This document shows, piece after piece, positions 16,896 through 24,072 of a DNA stretch of 64,000 nt. Both the position numbers and the translations under genes were made by a program. Every line of letters begins with the position of its first letter. The first letter of the stretch is position 1. Source of the stretch: an uncultured Oscillospiraceae bacterium (lineage in GTDB: Bacteria; Bacillota; Clostridia; Oscillospirales; Oscillospiraceae); the NCBI GenBank assembly GCA_910585265.1, contig CAJUCA010000004.1, forward strand, positions 1-64,000, read 5' to 3'. Under the pieces are notes generated by a model. It saw nothing but the letters and a program-made list of their open reading frames with translations. It ran no database searches and was not told the origin of the DNA.

Positions 16896-17585
16896 ATGCC
16901 AACCTGTTTATTGTGTAAAAAAGATGTGACAAGCGGATATGTGGTGTGCGGAGGTTGCGCAGGGGAGCTGAAAACCGGGGCAATGCCGCCGGTTTTGGGC
17001 GGATTCGCCGCATGGCTGGGCGCTGAGCTTGCCGGCCAGGATACGGTGTACTTTTGCTCTGTCTGCGAAACCAGGAAGTGCGATGATGACGCCACGTGCC
17101 GCAAGGGGATCACCGCATGGTTCCGGGAGAGTGCGGAGAAATATTGGGATGCGTGCAATAGCGGCATCCTGGGCCGTCTGAAAACAGTGTGTCCATTCCC
17201 TGAGGTGTTTGAGGATCTGGAGCCTGCCGGTAGTCCCTATGGAGAGGTTCCCCGCAGGAAAATCGGCCACATTCGCGCAGATTATGACGGATACCGCTGG
17301 TGGAGCACTGCCTGGCCTCTTCATGGAAAACTGGCAAAGGCAGAGGTTACAGCCGAGATCGACCGCACCTATGAGGCGCTTACCGCAAAGGATGCACTGG
17401 CGGATTTGGATACCCTGCGCCGGTTTTGCTGGTCCCATCCGGAAGCCCAGTGCAGCCCTAACGCAGACGATGAATTTAATTTCTACCTTATGGGGGAGCG
17501 CTGTGACTTCTGGGTCAGGCTCATCACCAGGGAGAAGGACTACAATATGTACCTGCACGCCTACGCGAAGGAGGTCGCAAAATGA
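16896..17585 (+). CDS. Hypothetical protein with N-terminal zinc ribbon
   Basis: A 229-residue protein with CLLCKKD and CGGCAGE at the N-terminus and CSVCETRKC around residue 54, together suggesting metal-binding knuckles. The remainder contains aromatic-rich alpha/beta segments (YDGYRWWSTAWPLHGKLAKA) with no known motif. It overlaps the next small gene by four bases (ATGA). Confidence 0.55.
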   Translation: MPTCLLCKKDVTSGYVVCGGCAGELKTGAMPPVLGGFAAWLGAELAGQDTVYFCSVCETRKCDDDATCRKGITAWFRESAEKYWDACNSGILGRLKTVCPFPEVFEDLEPAGSPYGEVPRRKIGHIRADYDGYRWWSTAWPLHGKLAKAEVTAEIDRTYEALTAKDALADLDTLRRFCWSHPEAQCSPNADDEFNFYLMGERCDFWVRLITREKDYNMYLHAYAKEVAK

Positions 17586-17761
17586 AAAAATACTTTGATT
17601 ACTTAGAGCAGCTGCGCGATTCCGGCGTTACCAATATGTTTGGCGCTGTACCCTACCTTCAGCAGGAGTTTCCCGAGCTGAGCTGCGACCATGCCCAGGC
17701 CGTCTATATCCTGCGGGAGTGGATGAGGGGCCACCGTAAGGGAGGGGATGGCCAATGCTGA
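17582..17761 (+). CDS. Small 59-residue hypothetical protein
   Basis: The frame starts at ATG 17582 in an ATGA overlap with the preceding gene and ends at TGA 17761, overlapping the VWA gene start at 17755. The product begins MKKYFDYLEQLRDSGVTNMF and is helical (PYLQQEFPELS, VYILREWM). Overlaps on both sides argue for a real translated link in the operon. No family is recognised. Confidence 0.6.
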   Translation: MKKYFDYLEQLRDSGVTNMFGAVPYLQQEFPELSCDHAQAVYILREWMRGHRKGGDGQC

Positions 17762-19338
17762 AGCCGTACCGCACCATCGACGATGTGCTGCGCTCCCCCT
17801 GGGCAGCCGCTGAGCAGCACGGGGAACAGCCATCCACAGACCGGGTGCTGCGCTCTACCAAATTGGAGGACAGTATCTACGCCGACCTGCGGGATGGCGA
17901 CGACGGTCTGGAGCAGGCCGAGGGAGAGGCGGCAAAAAAGCTGCCTTCCTTCCCGGCGCTGTCCCGGGACGTGTTCCAGTCCTTTTATTCCCTGATGCCC
18001 AGGAGGAACGACAACGATCTGCTGTCCACGACCGCCCGGAAGTTCAACGGCCCGATTTTGGAGCACATAACCCAGAGCGAGGACTATCCCACGCTGAAGG
18101 CGGTGTGCGAGGGCCGGGAGCTGCCCGCCTATGAGGCGGCGTCCGAGTTCGTGGCCCGCACCGCCGGGGAACTGGACAGCCTGCTTTCCAGCATCGGCGG
18201 GGAGAAAAACGCGCTGAACACTTTAGAGAAGCTGGAAAATGCCGAGAACGCAACACGAAAAGAGCTTGCCGCCCTGTTGGAGCGGATGCGGGCCGCAAAG
18301 GAGCACGATCCGCTTTTGGAGCGATCCATCGTAGACACCGCTAACCAGGCGGAGGGCAAACGCCGCCAGGTGGAGGCCGTAGGCAAGCTGGTTGACACCA
18401 ACGCCGCAAAAAGCAGTGAAGATGTGGCCGGGCTGGTGGCCGGGGCGGTGAGCGCCGCCGCTGAAAAAGCGCAGGAGGTTCAGGCTATCATCGGGGCTTG
18501 GAGCGATGAGCCCGGCAACCTGGAAAAGAGCGAGGCCAACGCCGAACTGCTGACCCTGGTGCGAAAAAGCCCGGTTTTGTGGGATATATCCAAGTATCTG
18601 GGCCGGTTCCGGGAGATCTTCGCCCAAGGGAAACGCAACGGCTATGTCTATGGCCGGGGTGAAAAATACTCCCTGGAGCTGGGCCGGGATCTGTCCCGGG
18701 CCCTCACCTCGGAGCTGGCCATGCTGGCCTCGCCCCAGACCATGCCGCTGTTCCTGCGGAAGTACCAGCGGGGGCAGATCAAGCAGTATCAGCGCCGGGA
18801 ACCCATCTACAGGGGCATGGGGGATATCATCTGCTGTCTGGATGAGTCCGATTCCACCGAGGGTGATCCTGCCGCCTGGGGAAAGGCCGTGGCGCTGACC
18901 CTGCTGGAGATCGCCGCGGACAGCGGGCGGTGCTTTGCGCTGATCCACTTTTCTGGGCCGGGCAGTTTTAGAACTGACATATTCCGGCCCGGGGGCTATA
19001 CCATGGCGGATAAGGTGGACGCCGCGGAAACCTTTTTAGGCGGCGGTACCGATTTCCAGACACCCATGAATGACGCCCTGCGTCTGATGGATGAGGAGGG
19101 TCTTGAAAACGCCGACATCGTTTTTATCACAGACGGCGAATGTGCTTTGCCGGACGCTTATGTGGAGCGGCTTCAAGCGGAACAGTCTGCCCGGCGGTTC
19201 ACCGTCACCGGGGTGCTGCTGGACAAGGGCGGCCCAGGTATGGCGTTCAGCCTGGAACCGTTCTGCCAAAATATCTACCGCACCAGCGAGCTGCTGGGGG
19301 ATGAGATCGTGCGGGAGATCGTGGCAAAACGGACATGA
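17755..19338 (+). CDS. VWA-domain protein (ViaA/CoxE-like partner of the MoxR ATPase)
   Basis: A 527-residue protein. Residues ~1-340 are helical with a long coiled region (LEKLENAENATRKELAALLE). The C-terminal ~180 residues form a von Willebrand A domain with a complete MIDAS: DESDS (DxSxS, about residue 363) and later GGGTDFQTPM and VFITDGE. This build (helical N-terminus, C-terminal VWA) matches ViaA-like partners of RavA/MoxR ATPases. It lies in the same operon as the MoxR-like gene at 14963. Probably metal-dependent protein binding; target unknown. Confidence 0.75.
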   Translation: MLKPYRTIDDVLRSPWAAAEQHGEQPSTDRVLRSTKLEDSIYADLRDGDDGLEQAEGEAAKKLPSFPALSRDVFQSFYSLMPRRNDNDLLSTTARKFNGPILEHITQSEDYPTLKAVCEGRELPAYEAASEFVARTAGELDSLLSSIGGEKNALNTLEKLENAENATRKELAALLERMRAAKEHDPLLERSIVDTANQAEGKRRQVEAVGKLVDTNAAKSSEDVAGLVAGAVSAAAEKAQEVQAIIGAWSDEPGNLEKSEANAELLTLVRKSPVLWDISKYLGRFREIFAQGKRNGYVYGRGEKYSLELGRDLSRALTSELAMLASPQTMPLFLRKYQRGQIKQYQRREPIYRGMGDIICCLDESDSTEGDPAAWGKAVALTLLEIAADSGRCFALIHFSGPGSFRTDIFRPGGYTMADKVDAAETFLGGGTDFQTPMNDALRLMDEEGLENADIVFITDGECALPDAYVERLQAEQSARRFTVTGVLLDKGGPGMAFSLEPFCQNIYRTSELLGDEIVREIVAKRT

Positions 19339-19364
19339 AAAATTTGATTTGAGGTGATTACGAA

Positions 19365-19547
19365 ATGATCGTTTATATGACTGAGATGGCCGAAATGCCG
19401 GCTAACTGCGTGGATTGCGTCATGAGGGAGTGCGCGCTGCCCCTGAAGGCCAGAGTATACACGCCGACAATCAAAAAACGCTACGCATCCAAGCGGCACC
19501 CGGACTGTCCGCTCCTTGAACTCCCAGAGCGGACTGAGACGCACTGA
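19365..19547 (+). CDS. Small cysteine-containing protein
   Basis: A 60-residue protein with C15/C18 (CVDC) followed by C23 and C48, so it may bind a metal ion. The ATG at 19365 follows GAGGTGATTACGAA, 26 bases after the VWA gene. Function unknown; probably the last gene of operon 1. Confidence 0.5.
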   Translation: MIVYMTEMAEMPANCVDCVMRECALPLKARVYTPTIKKRYASKRHPDCPLLELPERTETH

Positions 19548-19573
19548 AATTGGCACGTTGTTAATAAATATGG

Positions 19574-19602
19574 TTGCGGACACTGGTGGAACCGGCTATA
19601 AT
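19574..19602 (+). promoter_or_regulatory. Promoter of the DUF3990 pair
   Basis: TTGCGG (19574-19579), 17-base spacer, TATAAT (19597-19602), then GGAGGTG before the ATG at 19632. The promoter gives the downstream pair expression independent of operon 1. Confidence 0.6.
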
Positions 19603-19631
19603 AGGAACTGCCGAAGGGATGGAGGTGCTTT

Positions 19632-20102
19632 ATGCGTACCCTGTTTCACGGAAGCCGGATCGAGGTGGAGTATCCGGAGATCCGGGTTCAAAAATTCCAT
19701 AAGGATTTCTTCTGGGGGTTTTACTGCACCACGATGGAGGAACAGGCCGCCCGCTGGTCCGTGCGGTTTGGCGGAAAGGGCGTAGTCAATGTTTATTCCT
19801 TCGATGATGGCGCGGAGCTGACTGTAAAGCGGTTCCCGGTGATGTCGGAGGAATGGCTGGACTTTATCGCGGCCTGCCGCAGTGGTGTGCCTCACAGCTA
19901 TGACGTGGTAGAGGGGCCTATGGCCGACGATACGATCTTCAACTACGTCCAGAGTTTTTTGGACGGAGAGATCAGCCGCGCGGCCTTTTGGGAGCTGGCA
20001 AGATTCAAGCACCCCACCCATCAGATCAGCTTTCACACAGCCAAGGCGCTGGCCGCCCTGCGATTTGAAAGGAGCTACGTGACAGATGGGCAGAAAAAAT
20101 GA
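19632..20102 (+). CDS. DUF3990 (ADP-ribosyltransferase-fold) protein, putative toxin
   Basis: A 156-residue protein that opens with LFHGSRIEVEYPEIRVQKFH and DFFWGFYCTTMEEQAARWSV, the DUF3990 pattern. DUF3990 is related to ADP-ribosyltransferase folds and is frequently found in two-gene toxin-antitoxin-like units. It overlaps the following gene by 17 bases and has its own promoter. Toxin activity is inferred from family and arrangement, not shown. Confidence 0.68.
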   Translation: MRTLFHGSRIEVEYPEIRVQKFHKDFFWGFYCTTMEEQAARWSVRFGGKGVVNVYSFDDGAELTVKRFPVMSEEWLDFIAACRSGVPHSYDVVEGPMADDTIFNYVQSFLDGEISRAAFWELARFKHPTHQISFHTAKALAALRFERSYVTDGQKK

Positions 20103-20532
20103 CAGCGCGCTGTTTTTTACCTGTTCCCTCATAGAACAGCTTGGCCGAACCCTTCACAGAAGGCGGAGCGATATTGCCGCCGAGCTGGGTGACGCAGGGC
20201 TGCGGGCCATCTATGACCATGCCGATGTGCTCCACTGTGAGCCGATCGAAAAGGTGGCGGACGATGCGATCGGGGAGTTTGGCCTGACCGCCGGCAGTTA
20301 TGACAATGTGGGGCAGGCCCGGTATGCCGTGCCGGACGTGTGGACCATGGGTAAGGTGTACGCCCGGCTGATCGAGGACGTGTCCGGGGAGGATGATGTA
20401 ATGGAAACGCTGATGGGGGTCTATTCCTCATGGATCGACGAGCGGCTTTCCGATTACAATTCCGCGTTCTACTACCAGCCCCGGGACTATCTGGCGGAGT
20501 GCTGCCGCCGGGGGATCGTGCTGGACGGCTAA
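20086..20532 (+). CDS. Putative antitoxin-like partner of the DUF3990 protein
   Basis: A 148-residue helical protein (FFTCSLIEQLGRTLHRRRSD, then LRAIYDHADVLHCEPIEKVA). The IYDHADVLH segment is of the type seen in small proteins encoded beside DUF3990 genes. It overlaps the upstream gene by 17 bases and is followed by a strong terminator, so the two form a self-contained unit. Assignment as antitoxin rests on context. Confidence 0.5.
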   Translation: MGRKNDSALFFTCSLIEQLGRTLHRRRSDIAAELGDAGLRAIYDHADVLHCEPIEKVADDAIGEFGLTAGSYDNVGQARYAVPDVWTMGKVYARLIEDVSGEDDVMETLMGVYSSWIDERLSDYNSAFYYQPRDYLAECCRRGIVLDG

Positions 20533-20543
20533 GGAATATGGAC

Positions 20544-20580
20544 AAGGGGCGATGGCTGCGGCCATCGCCCCTTTGTTTTT
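20544..20580 (+). terminator. Terminator between convergent genes
   Basis: A 13-bp stem (20544-20556 and 20561-20573, aaggggcgatggc / gccatcgcccctt), TGCG loop, then TTGTTTTTT-like run. It separates the DUF3990 pair from the minus-strand DUF4317 gene and may serve both strands. Confidence 0.85.
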
Positions 20581-21713
20581 TACATCCAGTCCACCGGCAT
20601 CCCGTTGACCTCCAGCCCCTCCCCGGCGGGGATGAGCAGATACTTCTTTCCATCCATTACCCGGGTCTCCACCAGGTAGCTCTGCTCCGGCGGAACAGCG
20701 ATGGTGATGTCGGCGGCCCTGAGCTCAAACCGCTTGCTGTCGATGAGGTTGGCGGGGCTGAGGGCCGCGCCCTCGCCAAACAGCTCCCCGCACTTTGCAC
20801 AGAACGCGTCCACCTGGGCGGCTTCCGCGCCGCAGTCCCGGAGGATGCCGGCCACGTCTTTCGCGGTGACGGCCAGGGGCTCCGGGTCTTTGGTTTCCCG
20901 GTGCTCCTCAATTTTCGCGGTCAGCCGCTCGTGAACGGCCTGCACCACCTCCAGGCCGCAGGTCCCCTCCAGCCCCTCCCGGAGCGCGGTCTGGAACGCC
21001 TCCCGCTGCTCCCCGGGGGACATGGGAGGCTCGGTATGGAAGACGGCATCCAAAAATTCCTGGTGCAGCTCGTCCGGCTTGCGGGCATAGGTGAGGGCGT
21101 TGTAGATGTTGGCCGCCCGGTCATCGAAGGCCGGGAACAGGAAGCCCAGCTCCGGCGGGGCCACGATCTGGCTGGGGGCGCAGTTGTGGAACTCGTTTTC
21201 TCCCGCGCAGTAGCCCAGCTCCAGCTTGCCGTCCTTCACCGGGCAGATACAGCACACAATGTAGGAGAACACCTCGTCGCCCGCGTCCGCCTGCATCTCG
21301 TCATCCCTGCCCCGGTGGGGCACGTCGTAGGCATCGTGGGCCAGCAGAATGAGGTAATTGCTCTCCCCCATATCCAGGGCGTCGATGACCGTTTGATAAA
21401 ACTCCTGCCGCACCTCGCCGTCCTTCAGCCCGGAATCCCGCAGGGCCATGAGACGGCGGTGTTCATCGCTGTCCGCCACCTGCTGGGTGGAGAACACGAT
21501 GTCGATGAGGTTCCGGCCCAGGGCGCCGGACAGCGCCTTTTTCAGCAGGGCTAAGTATTTCTCCGCCTCCTCCTCAGGCATCCGATCCAGGGGCTCGTCC
21601 AGGTAGGAGACGATCTCCTTTTGGCTGTTCACATAGCAGCCGTAAATGCGCCCTATGGCGTTTTTGCCCAGCCGGAAGCGGCGCTTCAGTTCGCTGATCT
21701 CTTTCTGATTCAT
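20580..21713 (-). CDS. DUF4317 family protein
   Basis: A 377-residue protein beginning MNQKEISELKRRFRLGKNAI and continuing RIYGCYVNSQKEIVSYLDEP, the characteristic DUF4317 opening, with GALGRNLIDIVFSTQQV shortly after. The family is common in Clostridia and has no established function. The start was moved to ATG 21713 (GAGGTCACC upstream); the longer frame to 21788 has no ribosome site. It is monocistronic in appearance, convergent with the DUF3990 pair. Confidence 0.78.
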   Translation of the reverse strand: MNQKEISELKRRFRLGKNAIGRIYGCYVNSQKEIVSYLDEPLDRMPEEEAEKYLALLKKALSGALGRNLIDIVFSTQQVADSDEHRRLMALRDSGLKDGEVRQEFYQTVIDALDMGESNYLILLAHDAYDVPHRGRDDEMQADAGDEVFSYIVCCICPVKDGKLELGYCAGENEFHNCAPSQIVAPPELGFLFPAFDDRAANIYNALTYARKPDELHQEFLDAVFHTEPPMSPGEQREAFQTALREGLEGTCGLEVVQAVHERLTAKIEEHRETKDPEPLAVTAKDVAGILRDCGAEAAQVDAFCAKCGELFGEGAALSPANLIDSKRFELRAADITIAVPPEQSYLVETRVMDGKKYLLIPAGEGLEVNGMPVDWM

Positions 21714-21809
21714 GGTGACCTCGCAATTTAAGATGTATTTCGCACGGCGCTGAAATTCAGGGCCGCGCAATGAAAATGACTGTCCCATTATACGGGAATA
21801 CAGCGGAAG

Positions 21810-22223
21810 TTACAAGCCCAACCCCATCGCTCCCTGTGGTTCGATCTCCAAAATATCCTCGATGGGGATGGCTGTGCCGTCTGTGAGGATGACCCGCCCC
21901 TCCAGCGGGTCTATTTTTTTGACCGTCCCTGTGGCGGTAACATAGGCCCCGCCCTCCTTCTTTTCATCCGGAAGGAACCAGGTGAACGCAGCCTGGCCGC
22001 CTGTCTCAGCCAGCAGCCGTAGCCGTTCATCCAGCACCGACTTTTCCTCCTCCGTCAGCTCTATTTTTCGGCCGGTGAGCCGGGTGGCCTCCTCGATCGC
22101 GGCTCCGTGGCCTACCAGGGCTTGGAAGGGCGAAAACTGCGCCGCCCGGTCGCTCATGGGCATACGGGGATGCTTGGAGGATGTGGGGTGGGGCAGGTCG
22201 ATGATATCGTCATAAACTCCCAT
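21810..22223 (-). CDS. YolD-like protein
   Basis: A 137-residue protein with the YolD signature MSDRAAQFSPFQALVGHGAA and the later beta-rich SH3-like C-terminus (TGTVKKIDPLEGRVILTDG). YolD-like proteins are usually encoded next to UvrX/UmuC-type polymerases and are often damage-inducible. Its ATG overlaps the stop of the upstream polymerase gene by one base, so the pair is translationally coupled. Confidence 0.82.
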   Translation of the reverse strand: MGVYDDIIDLPHPTSSKHPRMPMSDRAAQFSPFQALVGHGAAIEEATRLTGRKIELTEEEKSVLDERLRLLAETGGQAAFTWFLPDEKKEGGAYVTATGTVKKIDPLEGRVILTDGTAIPIEDILEIEPQGAMGLGL

Positions 22224-23746
22224 CAGGCGCGGTGCCCTCCAATCTTGCTGTTGCGCTCGGCGGCGGTGGCTCCGTCCATCAAGTTCGTCCCCTTCAGAAT
22301 GGCGTTTTTGCCGTACTTGCTCTTGATGCCCAGCATGGCCTCCTGGAGCTTCCGCTCCCGGGCCAGCTCCGCCGCTTCCAACTCCTTTTTTGCCTGGTTG
22401 GCCGCGTAATCGGTGAACAGATCCAGCTGCTCCATGGCGGGCTCGGGTGGAAGGCTGTCCTCCCCTTCCACCCGGTTGGCGGTGAGGTACATCCGGCGGA
22501 TCAGGAGGTTTTTGTCCACAATGCGGTCAAAGAGCTCCAGGATCACCGCCGTGATGCGCTTGGATGAAGCGGTGTACTCATCCAGATTGGCGGTGCCGTG
22601 GGCGTGCTTGGGGATCTGCCGCCCATAGCGGTCTGTCTTGATTTCGCCATGATATTGTTTCCGGCGCTCGGAATCACGCAGGTTGTCGATGTCATAGCCC
22701 ACGGTGAGGGTGAGCTGATTGGTCGCCAGCCGCTGGCCTACCAAATCCAGGGCCAGCTGGTCCGCCATCTCCCAGGCCACCATCCGGGCCTTGCCGCAGG
22801 GGTAGGGGTAGGTGAGCACCTGGCCGGAGCCGATGCTTTTCGCCTCAGGTTTATACGCCTTGATATCCGCCATGGTGACGGGCTCATACCCCCAGGCATG
22901 GTCGATCAGGAGCTCCGCGTTCACGCCAAACATTTTATAAAGCAGATCCTCGTTGTAGTAGTCGGTGGGCTTTCCGATGGAGCACCGGGCGATATCCCCC
23001 ATGGTGTACAGCCCCTGGGTCTCCAGCTTTTTGGCGTAGCCCGGCCCCACCCGCCAGAAATCGGTGAGGGGGCGGTGATCCCACAACAGCCGGCGGTAGC
23101 TCATCTCGTCCATCTCCGCGACACGCACGCCGTTTTTGTCCGGCTTGGTGTGCTTAGCCCAGATATCCATGGCCACCTTTGCCAGATACAGGTTCGTGCC
23201 GATGCCCGCCGTGGCGGTGATGCCGGTGGTGTCCAGTACGTCCAGTACGATCTTTCGGGCCAGCTCCCGGGGGGTGAGCTTGTAGGTGGGCAGGTAGTTG
23301 GTCACGTCCATGAGCACCTCGTCGATCGAGTATGAAACTATGTCCTCAGGGGCCACATACTTCAAGTAGACGTTATAAATACGGGTGCTCCATTGGATAT
23401 AGTGGGCCATCCGGGGCGGGGCCACCAGGTAATCCAAGGCCAGCTCAGGATGGGCCTTCACATCCGGGTCGTGCCAGGAGGAACCGGTGAGCTGCCGCCC
23501 CGGGGCTTTCTGCCGCCGCAGGGCGTTCACCTCCGCCACCCGTTGCACCACCTCAAACAGCCGCGCCCGGCCAGAGATGCCGTAAGCCTTCAGCGGGGGC
23601 GTGACCGCCAGACAGATGGTCTTATCCGTGCGGCTTTTGTCCGCCACCACCAGGTTGGTGGCGAGGGGGTCAAGGCCGCGTTCAACACACTCCACGCTCC
23701 CATAAAAGCTTTTCAAGTCGACGGCCAGATAGACCCGGTCTTTCAT
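22223..23746 (-). CDS. Y-family (UmuC/UvrX-type) translesion DNA polymerase
   Basis: A 507-residue protein with the Y-family palm motifs: VYLAVDLKSFYGSVECV (first catalytic Asp and the tyrosine-gate region) and IVSYSIDEVLMD (catalytic SIDE). Further segments are GIGTNLYLAKVAMDI and a little-finger domain. Residues 440-444 are QLDLF, a canonical beta-clamp-binding pentapeptide (coded at 22415-22429), followed by ~60 charged residues. It would copy damaged templates, presumably docked on a sliding clamp; this element encodes two clamp homologues. ATG 23746 follows GGGGTG; the upstream start in frame is weaker. A LexA-like box and sigma-A promoter lie upstream. Confidence 0.88.
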   Translation of the reverse strand: MKDRVYLAVDLKSFYGSVECVERGLDPLATNLVVADKSRTDKTICLAVTPPLKAYGISGRARLFEVVQRVAEVNALRRQKAPGRQLTGSSWHDPDVKAHPELALDYLVAPPRMAHYIQWSTRIYNVYLKYVAPEDIVSYSIDEVLMDVTNYLPTYKLTPRELARKIVLDVLDTTGITATAGIGTNLYLAKVAMDIWAKHTKPDKNGVRVAEMDEMSYRRLLWDHRPLTDFWRVGPGYAKKLETQGLYTMGDIARCSIGKPTDYYNEDLLYKMFGVNAELLIDHAWGYEPVTMADIKAYKPEAKSIGSGQVLTYPYPCGKARMVAWEMADQLALDLVGQRLATNQLTLTVGYDIDNLRDSERRKQYHGEIKTDRYGRQIPKHAHGTANLDEYTASSKRITAVILELFDRIVDKNLLIRRMYLTANRVEGEDSLPPEPAMEQLDLFTDYAANQAKKELEAAELARERKLQEAMLGIKSKYGKNAILKGTNLMDGATAAERNSKIGGHRA

Positions 23747-23784
23747 CGCCACACCCCCTTTCCAGCGTCCCACAAACCGCCTTC

Positions 23785-23821
23785 ATTATACATCAGCAAA
23801 AGCGAATTGTCCATATGTTCG
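23785..23821 (-). promoter_or_regulatory. Polymerase promoter with overlapping LexA-like box
   Basis: On the minus strand, TGGACA (forward 23808-23813), 17 bases, then TATAAT (forward 23785-23790). Forward bases 23808-23821 (tgtccatatgttcg) match 11 of 14 positions of the Gram-positive LexA box CGAACATATGTTCG and cover the -35. SOS control of the YolD/polymerase pair is therefore likely but the box is imperfect. Confidence 0.5.
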
Positions 23822-23827
23822 ACTAAA

Positions 23828-23850
23828 ATAGGTGGACGACCTCCACCTAT
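23828..23850 (+). promoter_or_regulatory. Conserved inverted repeat upstream of leader copy 2
   Basis: ATAGGTGG (23828-23835) and CCACCTAT (23843-23850), 8-bp arms with a 7-base centre. GGTGG begins 40 bases before the TACAAT of leader copy 2 (23871-23876), the same distance as in copy 1. Confidence 0.6.
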
Positions 23851-23867
23851 CCGCCCGGGCCCCGGCA

Positions 23868-23991
23868 TGGTACAATGAACCTGTATTTCAGGGCGGAGTA
23901 AGTTAGGGCGGAGTAAGCGAGGGAGGAACGGCGTGGAAAGGGGTGAAGTCTGCCCTCCGCCGGACTGAAGCGGCCTGGAAGAACAAAATAC
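23868..23991 (+). repeat. 124-bp leader repeat, copy 2
   Basis: Identical to 7265-7388 except for one base at 23878. It stands in front of operon 2, just as copy 1 stands in front of operon 1, and contains the same internal AGGGCGGAGTAAG doublet. Sequences immediately outside are less similar, showing the leader itself is conserved. Confidence 0.8.
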
Positions 23992-24002
23992 AAGGATGAG
24001 AA

Positions 24003-24044
24003 GACTGTGAGTTGCCCTATGGGGGCGGTTCACGGTCCTTTTTT
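24003..24044 (+). terminator. Terminator-like hairpin (candidate attenuator) before operon 2
   Basis: GACTGTGA (24003-24010) pairs with TCACGGTC (24030-24037, one G-T pair) and is followed by CTTTTTT. Compared with the copy at 7399, the loop has changed but pairing is kept, including inner GCCC/GGGC pairing. It lies between the leader and the first gene of the operon. Confidence 0.7.
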
Positions 24045-24072
24045 GTCCCCAAAAACGAGAGGAGCATGAACT

